This document shows positions 27,201-35,737 of a stretch of 52,123 nt of DNA, piece after piece; the first letter of the stretch is position 1; every line of letters starts with the position of its first letter. This stretch comes from a virus. The DNA lies in IMG/VR virus record IMGVR_UViG_3300033182_000766, positions 1 through 52,123 of that record; one strand, written 5' to 3'. The notes below the pieces were generated by a model. That model was given only the letters and a program-made list of their open reading frames with translations. It made no database searches and was not told the DNA's origin. The position numbers and the translations under genes are program-made.

Positions 27201-29455
27201 GATGCAGCATCGATATTAACATCGCCTGCTATACTTTCAATAGTATTATCATGTATACTTAAATTACCAGTATCAATAGTTGTAGCACTAATATAAGTAG
27301 TATCGACACCGTCAGTAATTGTTAAGCCGCCTGTTGTAGTAATAGTAAAGTTAGCAGCATTAAAATCTACATTACCTGTTTGTTGGTCAATATGAAATAA
27401 ATCGCCTACACGGAAATCGCCTTCGTGATCAACAGTATTGTATCGAACTTTTGCATTGTTGAGTTCGATTACTTCATTATCTTGTAAAACTGCTTCTGGG
27501 TCATTTTGATATTCTTTACCGGTACCTATATAAGCCATGTTATGACCTATAGCGTACATTAATACACCTGGTCCGTCACCTACTAATCCGTAATTACCGT
27601 ATACTGATGCCGACGCAATTAAGCGTATTTCTGCACCAAAGTCTTTAATATCTACATTTTCAATTGCAGTTGCAGAACCGCTTGTTCCTACAATACTTGC
27701 CGGAGTCCAATCAAAAGCAAGTAAATCGTCTTGTTTACCATCAACTATTATAACATCGCCATCTACGCTATCAATACTTAATGGTCCTATCACAGTCGAC
27801 GAATCTGTAGATGTAAATGTAATAGTATCAAGTGGATTAAATGATCCAGAAATTCCGCTTAGTCTAATACGTGTTTTACCGTCGCCTGCTAATCCGTCGT
27901 TACTGTCATACGCATAAATTGATCTATTAGCAAAGTAAGTAAATGAGTTTAGCCATTCAATTCTTACACCGTTAGTTGCTGTAATACAGTCCACACCAGG
28001 TGTAATAAATGTTGCAGAATGGAATAACATGCTTGCTTCATTTGAGCTTGCTGTAGCGTATGCACCGTCAACGTAAGCGCCTTTGCCTGCATCACCAGTG
28101 TCAAACCCTCTAGGATCAAGTGCAGAAGTAGAAGTTCCTTCTGTTATGACAGTTACGTTTCTAATATACGGAGAACGGGTAGTTACTTCGAAGTCTGTAG
28201 CAAAACGGAACGCATACCCATTATCTGGAAATACTCGTGTGCCGCTATTGCAACTAAATGTTAACCCGCTTAAAAATAATTTTGCACCTAAATATGTATC
28301 GTGTGCTACATCTGTTGTAACTGTTAGTATACCAGTTGTGTGATTGTAAGTAGCATTAGAAACATTTGCAATCGTACTATCGTCTGAATCAATAGTACCA
28401 CCGCTTACGTATGTATGAGCAAACGGGCTTGTACCAACATTTACAGTAAACTGATTTGCTGCTGGCATGCTTAACACTTCGAAGAAATTGCCGCCACTAT
28501 AAAAACCAGTTACAGTTAAATTTTCTACAGTAGTTTCGCCTTGCAGTAAGAATGCATCATTATAACGTGTTTCTGTAGTTGGGCGTATAATAACCGAACG
28601 TAGACTTTGTCCTGTAATTGTTTGTCCTGCTTTAAGTGCTAACGGAAATTCTTCAGTATATGATCCAGGGTAAATGTGAATAGTATCACCAGGATCTGCT
28701 AGTTGAATTGCACGTTTAATAGTTTTTACAGGATCTTGTATGTGAGTACCTGTAGCAGAATCGTCGCCATTTTCTGCAACATAGTAGATATTACCATGTC
28801 TTAGTGTTAAGTCTATACCGTCAACTTCTAAATCTGTAGAAGATACAGAACTAGCATATAAATTAGTTGTCCATACATCATTCCAACGTTTACTTGCAGA
28901 TCCTAATGTATAAGTGTCGTCTAAATCAGGAATAATATCTGATGCTATTTCTGCATTAAAAGAAACGTAATCGGTGTCTGCATTACCAATAGTAATATTA
29001 CCATCTGCTTGAATATCGCCCGTAGCATGTATACTTCCGTCGACGTTCATATTACTATGTACGTTTACTGTTCCAGTACCATTTGGACGTAATTCTAAGT
29101 CTGCGTTAGATTCGTTTGTTGATATAGCATTGCCTTCTATATCAATACTATCTACACGTAATTTATTTAAAGATACAACAGTATCAAGTGTAGCAAGATT
29201 TAAATAAGGCTCGTTTGTACTAATTGTATTACCACAAACAGTAACGTCTGCAATATATGCGCAATTATCTACTATTAAATCTGTAGTACGAGTTGTACCA
29301 TTAACTTGTAATTCGTGCGTAGGAGAGCTCGTCTTAATGCCGATACGCTGATTATTAACTTCAAGATATAGAAGGTCATTCTCAAAGGCTAAATTAATCC
29401 CATTTCGAATGAGATTTTCCTTTAAGAGTGGACCTGAAATGCGACCAACAGCCAT
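24236..29455 (-). CDS. Giant fibre-like protein, 1739 aa, with 11 DLELRANGTG repeats
   Basis: The N-terminus (VGRISGPLLKENLIRNGINL) is shared with the 1638-aa paralogue and probably anchors both to the same site. A beta-helix lies at about 222-690 (NIYYVAENGDDSATGTHIQD, GDTIHIYPGSYTEEFPL). From there to about 1500 run repeats of roughly 80-110 residues whose core is I-x-x-N-x-I-x-T-T-x-S-N-S-D-L-E-L-R-A-N-G-T-G; I count eleven cores including one before the beta-helix. The C-terminal end carries two copies of the short fibre module (GQIRYNSDYSRFEGYNGTNW; GMMRFNTDDVRVEIWDGSNW). TATAAATA stands 114 bases before the ATG, leaving a leader of about 108 bases, and AAGGAG is well placed. It is likely a trimeric beta-structured fibre. 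Confidence 0.75.
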   Translation of the reverse strand: MAVGRISGPLLKENLIRNGINLAFENDLLYLEVNNQRIGIKTSSPTHELQVNGTTRTTDLIVDNCAYIADVTVCGNTISTNEPYLNLATLDTVVSLNKLRVDSIDIEGNAISTNESNADLELRPNGTGTVNVHSNMNVDGSIHATGDIQADGNITIGNADTDYVSFNAEIASDIIPDLDDTYTLGSASKRWNDVWTTNLYASSVSSTDLEVDGIDLTLRHGNIYYVAENGDDSATGTHIQDPVKTIKRAIQLADPGDTIHIYPGSYTEEFPLALKAGQTITGQSLRSVIIRPTTETRYNDAFLLQGETTVENLTVTGFYSGGNFFEVLSMPAANQFTVNVGTSPFAHTYVSGGTIDSDDSTIANVSNATYNHTTGILTVTTDVAHDTYLGAKLFLSGLTFSCNSGTRVFPDNGYAFRFATDFEVTTRSPYIRNVTVITEGTSTSALDPRGFDTGDAGKGAYVDGAYATASSNEASMLFHSATFITPGVDCITATNGVRIEWLNSFTYFANRSIYAYDSNDGLAGDGKTRIRLSGISGSFNPLDTITFTSTDSSTVIGPLSIDSVDGDVIIVDGKQDDLLAFDWTPASIVGTSGSATAIENVDIKDFGAEIRLIASASVYGNYGLVGDGPGVLMYAIGHNMAYIGTGKEYQNDPEAVLQDNEVIELNNAKVRYNTVDHEGDFRVGDLFHIDQQTGNVDFNAANFTITTTGGLTITDGVDTTYISATTIDTGNLSIHDNTIESIAGDVNIDAASNQINLNSNVNIDGNLDVTGNVTIGGNITIGDEASDTIQFVAGIDSDIIPAVTSIYSLGESSLRWSNLWVNQTNIDDIEIQNNYIQTTASNADLELRANGTGEIYVPNNDVQIDNNLRVDGTTTLANTNITGTVTLVGDINQTGNYTISNDVSIGENLTVGASAQFEEILIDDNYITTTSSNADLELRAAGTGNIYIPDNDVNITNDLTVNGDIDANNLTTAGLITADSFTTGDILIDDNVIQTTLSNSDLELIANGTGEIYVPSNDVVFGQDLTVSGNTDLQDTTITGSVNHIGDTVQVGNFDIAGYISNGNIEIAGNVIETTNSNSDLELRANGTGEIYIPTNNVQIDNNLTVSGDTDLQDTTVTGTILHTGNTTHTGNYIITGSFSNGDLNINNNVIQTLVTNSDLELRAAGTGIVTAPYNDVVFGQNLTVSGDTDLQDTAITGTITHVGNTTQTGNVNLTGNYDIDGKVTITSTAQFEDIKIETNFVTTTRSNSDLELRASGTGEVIIPNNDVVITNDLQVDGTITVGDITSLGTITANRFTTGDILIDDNFITTTTSNSNLELRANGTGDILVPSNDVTFEQDLTVNGSTYLKDTNIIGDITHTGNVTQTGNINLTGNFTISGELNVTSEMQFEDIEIAGNVITTTLSNSDLELRANGTGEILIPNNNVTISNNLTIDGTLTVGDVISTGLIQANRFTTGDILIDDNFITTTNSNSDLELRAAGTGSIIIDTFDINDATITTTGDFNITPGTGLLNVNGTGAIKLPVGDTSQRPTAVAGQIRYNSDYSRFEGYNGTNWVNLKGVEDLDGNTRVTAELTEGANDNVIRFYNDGNLTVDINSTRLNAPKVTVDNITIDGNVISTTTTNTDLVLGANGTGSVVIDNFAISDNTITNTVSNSVTVFENTDNGYVKFDGTYGMVIPTGASAGRPPLAYTETGMMRFNTDDVRVEIWDGSNWVSVAGAAVGISRGDAENIAFETVIMFG
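26643..26740. repeat. 98-base tract repeated in the 1638-aa gene, copy 1
   Basis: This tract in the 1739-aa gene matches 32146-32243 at 97 of 98 positions, far above the similarity of the surrounding repeats. It encodes the segment from the GENLTVGASAQ region through ILIDDNYITTTSSNADLEL. Confidence 0.85.
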
Positions 29456-29568
29456 CTCTTCTCCTTACACGGGGATCCTGTCCCTCTAGCCTAAATTTTC
29501 AGCTCTTGCTCTTTGCTGGCTAACCACAGTTTGTCCTGCAAGCATTGGTCGTGCGTTTGCATTAATAG

Positions 29569-29576
29569 TATTTATA
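29569..29576 (-). promoter_or_regulatory. T4-type late promoter for the 1739-aa gene
   Basis: Minus-strand TATAAATA, predicted +1 about 29563. The leader to the ATG at 29455 is about 108 bases, long for this window, and carries a small GGGA/TCCC hairpin just before the AAGGAG site. Confidence 0.65.
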
Positions 29577-29597
29577 TGTTTTTAAAATAAATGTGTG

Positions 29598-32500
29598 TTA
29601 AGCAAACATTATTGTATATTCAAAGATGAGATCATCAAATTCAGATGCTGTTATAAGACCTGTTAAGCCTGCTGAATCGACATAAACATTTCCGTCCCAA
29701 GTTTCTAATACCTGAGTTGTAGTATTCCAGCGTGTGTCGCCTATCGGAGGAGGTGTAGAATCTTCAGGCTGTTGTGCTGTAGTGCCATAAGGAACTACAA
29801 TTCCATAAGTACCATCAAATTTAATCTTACCGTATCCTGTATTAGAAAATGTTAGTAAATCTCCTGCGGTGTTATTTTTAATTTTATTGTCTACTAAACT
29901 AATGTTATTAAGAACAACTTCGCCAGTACCATCACGTTCTAATTCTAAATTTGAATTTGATAGTGTAGTTGTAATAGTACTACTGTTAAAATATATATCA
30001 TCAACTTGCATAGCATTTATTGTAATGCCGGTTGTATCTACATATCCAAATGTTGTATTATTAATTGTAAAAATAATTGTATTATTTGTTGGGTGTGCAG
30101 TTAACCTAGTTCGTCTATTATCTGAATAAACTCCATTAAATGTTGTAACTGCATTGCCAAACCCTTCAAATACGTTATCGTCTGTATTAAATCTTATTTC
30201 GCCAGGATTACCTACAGACGAAAGAATTGCATTGCCAGAATTATAAATTGTATCACTTGCTGTAAATACCGTAAGCGCATTCCCGCCGTCTAATGTTGTT
30301 AATAATAAACTACTTGCTAATCCACCGTCGATAATAACGTCTGTAGAAACTACTCGTTGTGCTGTGGTTCCTTTTGGAATCAGCATAGCACCAGTAGAAT
30401 TAATAATTAAATTATTATTGATTTCAAAATTTATATCAGTTGCTGTGCTATCTACTGGAGCGTGTGTGCCGATAGTATCTTCACTAAACTCTAAACTTTG
30501 TAGATAGATACTTCCTGTGCCTGCAGCACGTAATTCTAAATTAGAATTTGAATTCGTTGTAGTAATAACATTATCAAAGAATTGTACATCCGTACTTGCT
30601 TCTAATGTTTCTAATGATACACTATCATCAATAGCGATAGCACTCACGTTTAATGTTCCAACATACGCATCGTTATTAATCTGAACATTATTGTTTGGAA
30701 CAAGTATATTTCCAGTACTAGCTGCACGTAATTCTAAATTCGAATTACTTAAGGTTGTAGATATAACATTTCCTGCAATACGTATATCTTCGTACTGTAC
30801 AGCACTTTGTATAGTTAACGATCCTAGTGTTGCATTGCCTGTTAAAGCATAATCGCCAATTTGATTTCTGTTTCCTGTTTGTGTGATATCTCCAACAACA
30901 GTAACATTATCGATATCGGTGCTGCCGTTAACAGTTAAATCTTGTTCTATTAGAACGTTATTATTTGGAATTAAAATTTCGCCAGTTCCGTTGGCACGTA
31001 AGTCTAAATCAGCATTTGATATTTTTGTACTAATATAATTGTCATTAATTCTAATAATGCTAGGCGGAATTTCTATTTCGTCTAATATTAAATCATTATC
31101 AATGTTTATGTTACCTGTTAATATGCTTGCTGTAAATAAATTATTAGCAACATATACATTATTATTTGGCACAATTACTTGTCCTGTACCGTTTGCACGT
31201 AATTCTAAGTTTGAATTAGAACGTGTTGTTTCAATTACATTTCCTGTTATTTGTATATCTTCAAATTCTACAGGACTATCGCTAATCGTTACAATACCGT
31301 CTACTAATAAGTTACCAGTTTGTGTGTAATTACCAGTTTGTGTTTTATTACCTATGTGGTCTAATTGTCCAGTTATTATGATATTTTGTAAATCTGTATC
31401 ACCGCTAACTGTTAAATTTTGACTAAGTGTGACGCTGTTACTTTGAACAGAAATTACTTCTCCGTTAAGTGGAGGTACTCGTAGTTCTAAGTTACCGCTA
31501 GTAGTACTAATAAAGTTATCTTCTACGTAAACGTTGTCAACAGTAAACTCGCCACCGATTGTATAATCACCAACTTGTCTGTAATCACCTGTGTGATTTA
31601 GTAGTCCGGTTATTGTGGCATCTTGCAAGTCAGTGTCTGTACTAACGGTTAAATTATTATCTACTTGTACACTATCTGGTATGTAGATTGTTCCGGTGCC
31701 ACTGGCTCTTAATTCTAAACTTGAGTTAGAAGTTGTAGTAGTAATAAAGTTATCTTCTATTACAATATCGCCGTTAAATATTTCTCCAGAGATATCATAA
31801 TTTCCGGTTTGTATTTTGTCACCGACATGTGTAATTGTTCCTGTAACATTAATAGATTGTAAGTTTGTTAATCCGCTTACAGTTAAATTTTGCTCAAATA
31901 CAACATCACTAGTAGGCGCAATAATTTCACCTATTCCATCAGCACGTAACTCTAAATTAGCGTTTGACTCATTGCTTGTGATATAGTTTTGTGTTATAGT
32001 AACATTAGAGATATCTGCTTCGTTAAATGCTGTTTGTAAAGTTACATTAATATTACTATTATTATAAACGTCATTGACACTTAAATTATTATTAATTTGT
32101 ACATCGTTGTAAGGAATGTCGATTTGACCTAAAACACTAGCGTAAAGTTCTAAATCTGCATTAGAACTAGTAGTGGTTATATAATTGTCGTCTATTAATA
32201 TTTCTTTGAACTGCGCACTAGCACCAACTGTTAAGTTTTCACCAATGTCTAAATCATCTGAAAACGTAGCATTTCCTGTAACTCCATAAGACCCACTAAT
32301 AGTTAATGTTCCTGTTATATCAACATCTGCTAGTGTTGTAATATCGTTAACAGTTAGATTATTTGTAATTCTTACACTATCAGAAATGTAAACTCTGCCT
32401 GTTCCGTTGGCACGTAGTTCTAAACTTGCATTTGAAGATTTAGTTTCAATTACGTTATCGAATATATGAACGTCGTCAATGTTCGCTTCTGATAACCACG

Positions 32501-34514
32501 TATTATTCCAACGTTTTATATCGCTACCTAAATCAAAATTCAAATCAGTGTGCGGATTTAAATTTTGTTCCATGTTAACATTAAATGTTAATGTATCGGT
32601 TGCTTGATTGCCTAACAGATTTAAATTACCATCAAAACTTAAATTGCCTGTAATATCTAAGTCATTTGCTATATCAACATTAGTAGGAATGTTTATCTCG
32701 CCAGATGCTGCTTCAAAATTTAAATCCCCTTGAAGAGAATCGATTCTATTTCCTGTAAATCTAACATTACCTGTTTGTACTTTATTGACGTCTAATATAG
32801 TTTCATTTGTGCCATCGGATATAGTAATATTTGTTAATCCGTCTGCTGTAATACTGTCGACATCAAAACTAGATTCTCCTGTTTCAAAGTCTACAAAGAA
32901 ACTATTGCCTACTCTAAATGCACCAGTGTGATCTGTTGAAACATAATATATTTTGCCGCTATTTAATTCTGTTACTTCTTGACTTTGTACTGCTAAACTG
33001 TTATCATTACTAGAATCTTTGCCTGTTCCAATATAAGCAAAGTTATGATTAATTAGATACATTAATGTATCTGCACCATCTGCGTATGCGCCGTAATTAC
33101 CATAAATGTTAGCAGAACCTATAGAACAAACTTCTGCTCCGTACTCTATTGTACTTCCATCGACGCCAGTTCGACCAGTTGCTCCTCTAACAGCATATAA
33201 ACCTTTATCTGCAAAATATGTAAATGAGTTTAACCATTCTATTCTTGCACCATTTGTCATTGTAATACAGTCTACACCAGGTGTAATAAATGTACAACTA
33301 TGAAATAGCATTGCTGCTTCTATACTGGAGTTATCCACATCTGCGCCATCAATTAATGCGCCTTTACCTGCGTCACCTTCATCAAAACCTCTTGGATCAC
33401 TTGCTGATGTAACAGAACCGTGTGTAATAACAGTTACATTTTGAATGTACGGAGAACGGTTAGTAATTACAGCTCCGTTCTCAAAACGGAAAGCATACCC
33501 TGTATCGTTAATATTATCGTAATAAAAATCTTTAATAGTTAGATTAACAAGAGTCGAACTATCATTTAAATAAAACGCATTTTCGCTTTGGCTTGAAGTG
33601 TCTGGGCGTATTTGTACGTTTCTGATATCTTCACCGACTATAGAAACATTTGCTGGCACTGTAATTGGAAATTCTTCTTCGTAATCGCCTGGAGCAACAT
33701 AAATTGTTACCGGTCCGCTTTGACTTGCGTCTGCTGCTTGACATGCTCTTTTAATTGTTTTAAAAGGTGCGAACGGATGGTCACCGTATGCAGTATCATC
33801 GCCGTTTACACTAACATAAAAAATATTGCCTTGACGTAGGTTATAATCTGCCGTTCCTGCTAATATTGCACCTACACTTGCTGATGTACCGTTAACTAGA
33901 TTTGTATGTAGTTCGCTCCAGCGTTTATCTTCAGAACCTAAATCATAAGTATCATTAATATCTGGTATAATATCGCTATTAACATCAGCGTTAATATCTA
34001 CTGTGTCGTTGCCTGTTTTACTTGAATCGCCAAATACTATATTTCCTTCTAGTGTAATATTATTTGGTGTATATAAATTTCCGTAAATGTTTAAATCATT
34101 TACTATTCTAGTAATACCAGTGCCATGTGGAGTTAAGTCTATGTCTGCATTGGATATTGTTGTGCTAATGTTGTTATCATTAATACGTATAGTACCATTA
34201 TCTAAAGTTGACATTACAACAGCTTCTGCTGCATTTAAATAAATGTTGCCTGATAATACTCTTACCGTATTTCCGCACCATTCATAACCTGCAATAGTAG
34301 CACAATTATCAACAATTAAATCAGCTGTCCGATGTGTACCAACAGTTTGAAGTTCGTTTGTAGGAGTAGAAGTATTAACGCCAATTTTGCCGTTATTAAC
34401 ATCTAAGTAAAGTAATTGTGTAGTAGATAGATTATTACGGAAAGCTAAATCAATACCATTACGTATTAAATTTGCCTGTAATAACGGTCCTGAAATTCTA
34501 CCAACTTGTGACAA
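29598..34514 (-). CDS. Giant fibre-like protein, 1638 aa, paralogue of the 1739-aa protein
   Basis: This protein is built like its 1739-aa neighbour: the shared N-terminus VGRISGPLLQANLIRNGIDL, a beta-helix at about 228-540 (NIFYVSVNGDDTAYGDHPFA, VTIYVAPGDYEEEFPITVPA), eleven repeat cores (SNxxLELRAxGTG) and a terminal module RWNTTTQVLETWDGNVYV. Several cores have decayed (YASVLG, RVPPLNG). The start is TTG, chosen because AGGAGA lies upstream at good spacing and a TATAAATA late promoter stands 20 bases before it. One 98-base tract matches the 1739-aa gene with a single difference. It is probably a structural fibre that shares an attachment point with its paralogue. Confidence 0.75.
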   Translation of the reverse strand: MSQVGRISGPLLQANLIRNGIDLAFRNNLSTTQLLYLDVNNGKIGVNTSTPTNELQTVGTHRTADLIVDNCATIAGYEWCGNTVRVLSGNIYLNAAEAVVMSTLDNGTIRINDNNISTTISNADIDLTPHGTGITRIVNDLNIYGNLYTPNNITLEGNIVFGDSSKTGNDTVDINADVNSDIIPDINDTYDLGSEDKRWSELHTNLVNGTSASVGAILAGTADYNLRQGNIFYVSVNGDDTAYGDHPFAPFKTIKRACQAADASQSGPVTIYVAPGDYEEEFPITVPANVSIVGEDIRNVQIRPDTSSQSENAFYLNDSSTLVNLTIKDFYYDNINDTGYAFRFENGAVITNRSPYIQNVTVITHGSVTSASDPRGFDEGDAGKGALIDGADVDNSSIEAAMLFHSCTFITPGVDCITMTNGARIEWLNSFTYFADKGLYAVRGATGRTGVDGSTIEYGAEVCSIGSANIYGNYGAYADGADTLMYLINHNFAYIGTGKDSSNDNSLAVQSQEVTELNSGKIYYVSTDHTGAFRVGNSFFVDFETGESSFDVDSITADGLTNITISDGTNETILDVNKVQTGNVRFTGNRIDSLQGDLNFEAASGEINIPTNVDIANDLDITGNLSFDGNLNLLGNQATDTLTFNVNMEQNLNPHTDLNFDLGSDIKRWNNTWLSEANIDDVHIFDNVIETKSSNASLELRANGTGRVYISDSVRITNNLTVNDITTLADVDITGTLTISGSYGVTGNATFSDDLDIGENLTVGASAQFKEILIDDNYITTTSSNADLELYASVLGQIDIPYNDVQINNNLSVNDVYNNSNINVTLQTAFNEADISNVTITQNYITSNESNANLELRADGIGEIIAPTSDVVFEQNLTVSGLTNLQSINVTGTITHVGDKIQTGNYDISGEIFNGDIVIEDNFITTTTSNSSLELRASGTGTIYIPDSVQVDNNLTVSTDTDLQDATITGLLNHTGDYRQVGDYTIGGEFTVDNVYVEDNFISTTSGNLELRVPPLNGEVISVQSNSVTLSQNLTVSGDTDLQNIIITGQLDHIGNKTQTGNYTQTGNLLVDGIVTISDSPVEFEDIQITGNVIETTRSNSNLELRANGTGQVIVPNNNVYVANNLFTASILTGNINIDNDLILDEIEIPPSIIRINDNYISTKISNADLDLRANGTGEILIPNNNVLIEQDLTVNGSTDIDNVTVVGDITQTGNRNQIGDYALTGNATLGSLTIQSAVQYEDIRIAGNVISTTLSNSNLELRAASTGNILVPNNNVQINNDAYVGTLNVSAIAIDDSVSLETLEASTDVQFFDNVITTTNSNSNLELRAAGTGSIYLQSLEFSEDTIGTHAPVDSTATDINFEINNNLIINSTGAMLIPKGTTAQRVVSTDVIIDGGLASSLLLTTLDGGNALTVFTASDTIYNSGNAILSSVGNPGEIRFNTDDNVFEGFGNAVTTFNGVYSDNRRTRLTAHPTNNTIIFTINNTTFGYVDTTGITINAMQVDDIYFNSSTITTTLSNSNLELERDGTGEVVLNNISLVDNKIKNNTAGDLLTFSNTGYGKIKFDGTYGIVVPYGTTAQQPEDSTPPPIGDTRWNTTTQVLETWDGNVYVDSAGLTGLITASEFDDLIFEYTIMFA
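32146..32243. repeat. 98-base tract repeated in the 1739-aa gene, copy 2
   Basis: Second copy of the tract at 26643-26740, in the same orientation 5.5 kb away, with one T-for-C difference (Lys for Glu in the protein). Confidence 0.85.
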
Positions 34515-34533
34515 GATTGTCTCCTATATTGTA

Positions 34534-34541
34534 TATTTATA
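34534..34541 (-). promoter_or_regulatory. T4-type late promoter for the 1638-aa gene
   Basis: Minus-strand TATAAATA, predicted +1 about 34528, 14 bases before the TTG start and including AGGAGA. It lies between the 278-aa gene and the giant gene. Confidence 0.65.
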
Positions 34542-34545
34542 GGAT

Positions 34546-35382
34546 TTATTTGTCAAAATTATGTAGTACTGTTACTGGTTTTGCAAGATCTACTGCTGAT
34601 CCAAATTCTAAATACCAACCTGGAAGATACGGTCCTGTTACTGTTCCTGCTTTATATAAATCGCCAGAATTTGCAACATAATTTGCAGGAGTTCCGCCAG
34701 AACAGTCTATTTCTACTTCAAGTTGAGTCGCGCTAAGAACTGTAACTGTTGCAGAGTTTGGCGAAGCGTCATCTCCAATATTTAAATTTTCTAATTGGTC
34801 TCCACCGCTATCAACTCCAGATATGGATACTAAGTCGCCTGTAGTTAATCCATGTGCAGTTGCAGTGTTTATTGTAGGAAATCCAGTTACTCCGTCAATA
34901 GAAGCAATACTAGAAATAGTAAATGGTCCGCCTGGATTTTGAACTAATGTGTAGTTTGTTGTTGGCAATTGATAAACGTTTTCAACAAAAACTAAAATAT
35001 TTTGTGCAGCTACTGGTACTGGATAATCTGTGTCACCGCTATTTAACGGTCCAAATATTGTTTCTACTGCATCGCCTAAGCCTAATGTTTGAACAACGAT
35101 ACCTGGGTTTTGATTTGGTTCTTTGAATCTAAATTTTCTCCAAGCACCATTTTGAAATCCTTCAAATTCATCTGTTGTTGTATTATAACGAATATGTCCT
35201 TCTGTAGGACTTACAGGACGTTGATTATTTGGTGTTCCTGCGCTATATGCTGTATTACCTGTTCCTTTTGGAACTAATGCAACATTGGTGCTATCCATTA
35301 TTACTTGATCGTCAACATCATACTTAACACCCTTTCCATAGATGTTGCGTAAATTTGTATTTTGAGCTTTAAGTAATCTCAT
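34546..35382 (-). CDS. Fibre-associated protein, 278 aa
   Basis: This protein begins with MRLLKAQNTNLRNIYGKGVK and carries the exchangeable fibre module (GHIRYNTTTDEFEGFQNGAW) at about residues 60-90. Its middle part, HGLTTGDLVSISGVDSGGDQ through GGTPANYVANSG, is shared with the 421-aa gene upstream (HGFTTSDTVEIAGISAGGDT), so both contain the same small beta domain. The first half also has a segment typical of baseplate or collar proteins (NILVFVENVYQLPTTNYTL). Its ATG overlaps the stop of the 114-aa gene. The role is structural, probably a fibre or adaptor. Confidence 0.6.
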   Translation of the reverse strand: MRLLKAQNTNLRNIYGKGVKYDVDDQVIMDSTNVALVPKGTGNTAYSAGTPNNQRPVSPTEGHIRYNTTTDEFEGFQNGAWRKFRFKEPNQNPGIVVQTLGLGDAVETIFGPLNSGDTDYPVPVAAQNILVFVENVYQLPTTNYTLVQNPGGPFTISSIASIDGVTGFPTINTATAHGLTTGDLVSISGVDSGGDQLENLNIGDDASPNSATVTVLSATQLEVEIDCSGGTPANYVANSGDLYKAGTVTGPYLPGWYLEFGSAVDLAKPVTVLHNFDK

Positions 35383-35726
35383 TATACTTCCAAATAACTT
35401 ACTGTTGCTGCTAAATTAGTATTACCAGATCCAGCATCAGGCTCTGCAACAAAACTTAACTTATCACCTGCTTCTAACACAATTCTTTCAGAGTCGAAAG
35501 TAAATGTTTCGCCTACAGGAAGATTTAACTCTTTTACAACTAGTGTTTTAGCGTTACTTAATGAATCACCGTTAGCAATTAGATGCATATCAAAACTTGC
35601 ATCTAAACCTGAAGTAGTATAATCTGTGTTACACACTAAAATATTAGTAATAGCATAGCTTTTTCCTGCTGGTACTGTTAATATATCTAGTTGTGTTGTA
35701 GTTAATCTTTGATTTACTATTGCCAT
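35382..35726 (-). CDS. Small beta-rich structural protein, 114 aa
   Basis: This is the third member of the small beta family: TVPAGKSYAITNILVCN, then KTLVVKELNLPVGETFTF and a final strand (NLAATVSYLEV). It has no catalytic motif. It is coupled to the 278-aa fibre-associated gene by TAATG and follows the 421-aa gene closely. As with its relatives, the position beside fibre genes suggests a connector or cap role; this is inference from context. Confidence 0.6.
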   Translation of the reverse strand: MAIVNQRLTTTQLDILTVPAGKSYAITNILVCNTDYTTSGLDASFDMHLIANGDSLSNAKTLVVKELNLPVGETFTFDSERIVLEAGDKLSFVAEPDAGSGNTNLAATVSYLEV

Positions 35727-35737
35727 TGTTTTTACCT

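Noticed and set aside
24236-34514. CRISPR-like or satellite DNA repeats
   Set aside because: The repeats are in frame, degenerate at the DNA level and encode regular fibre repeats; they have no short identical repeats with spacers.
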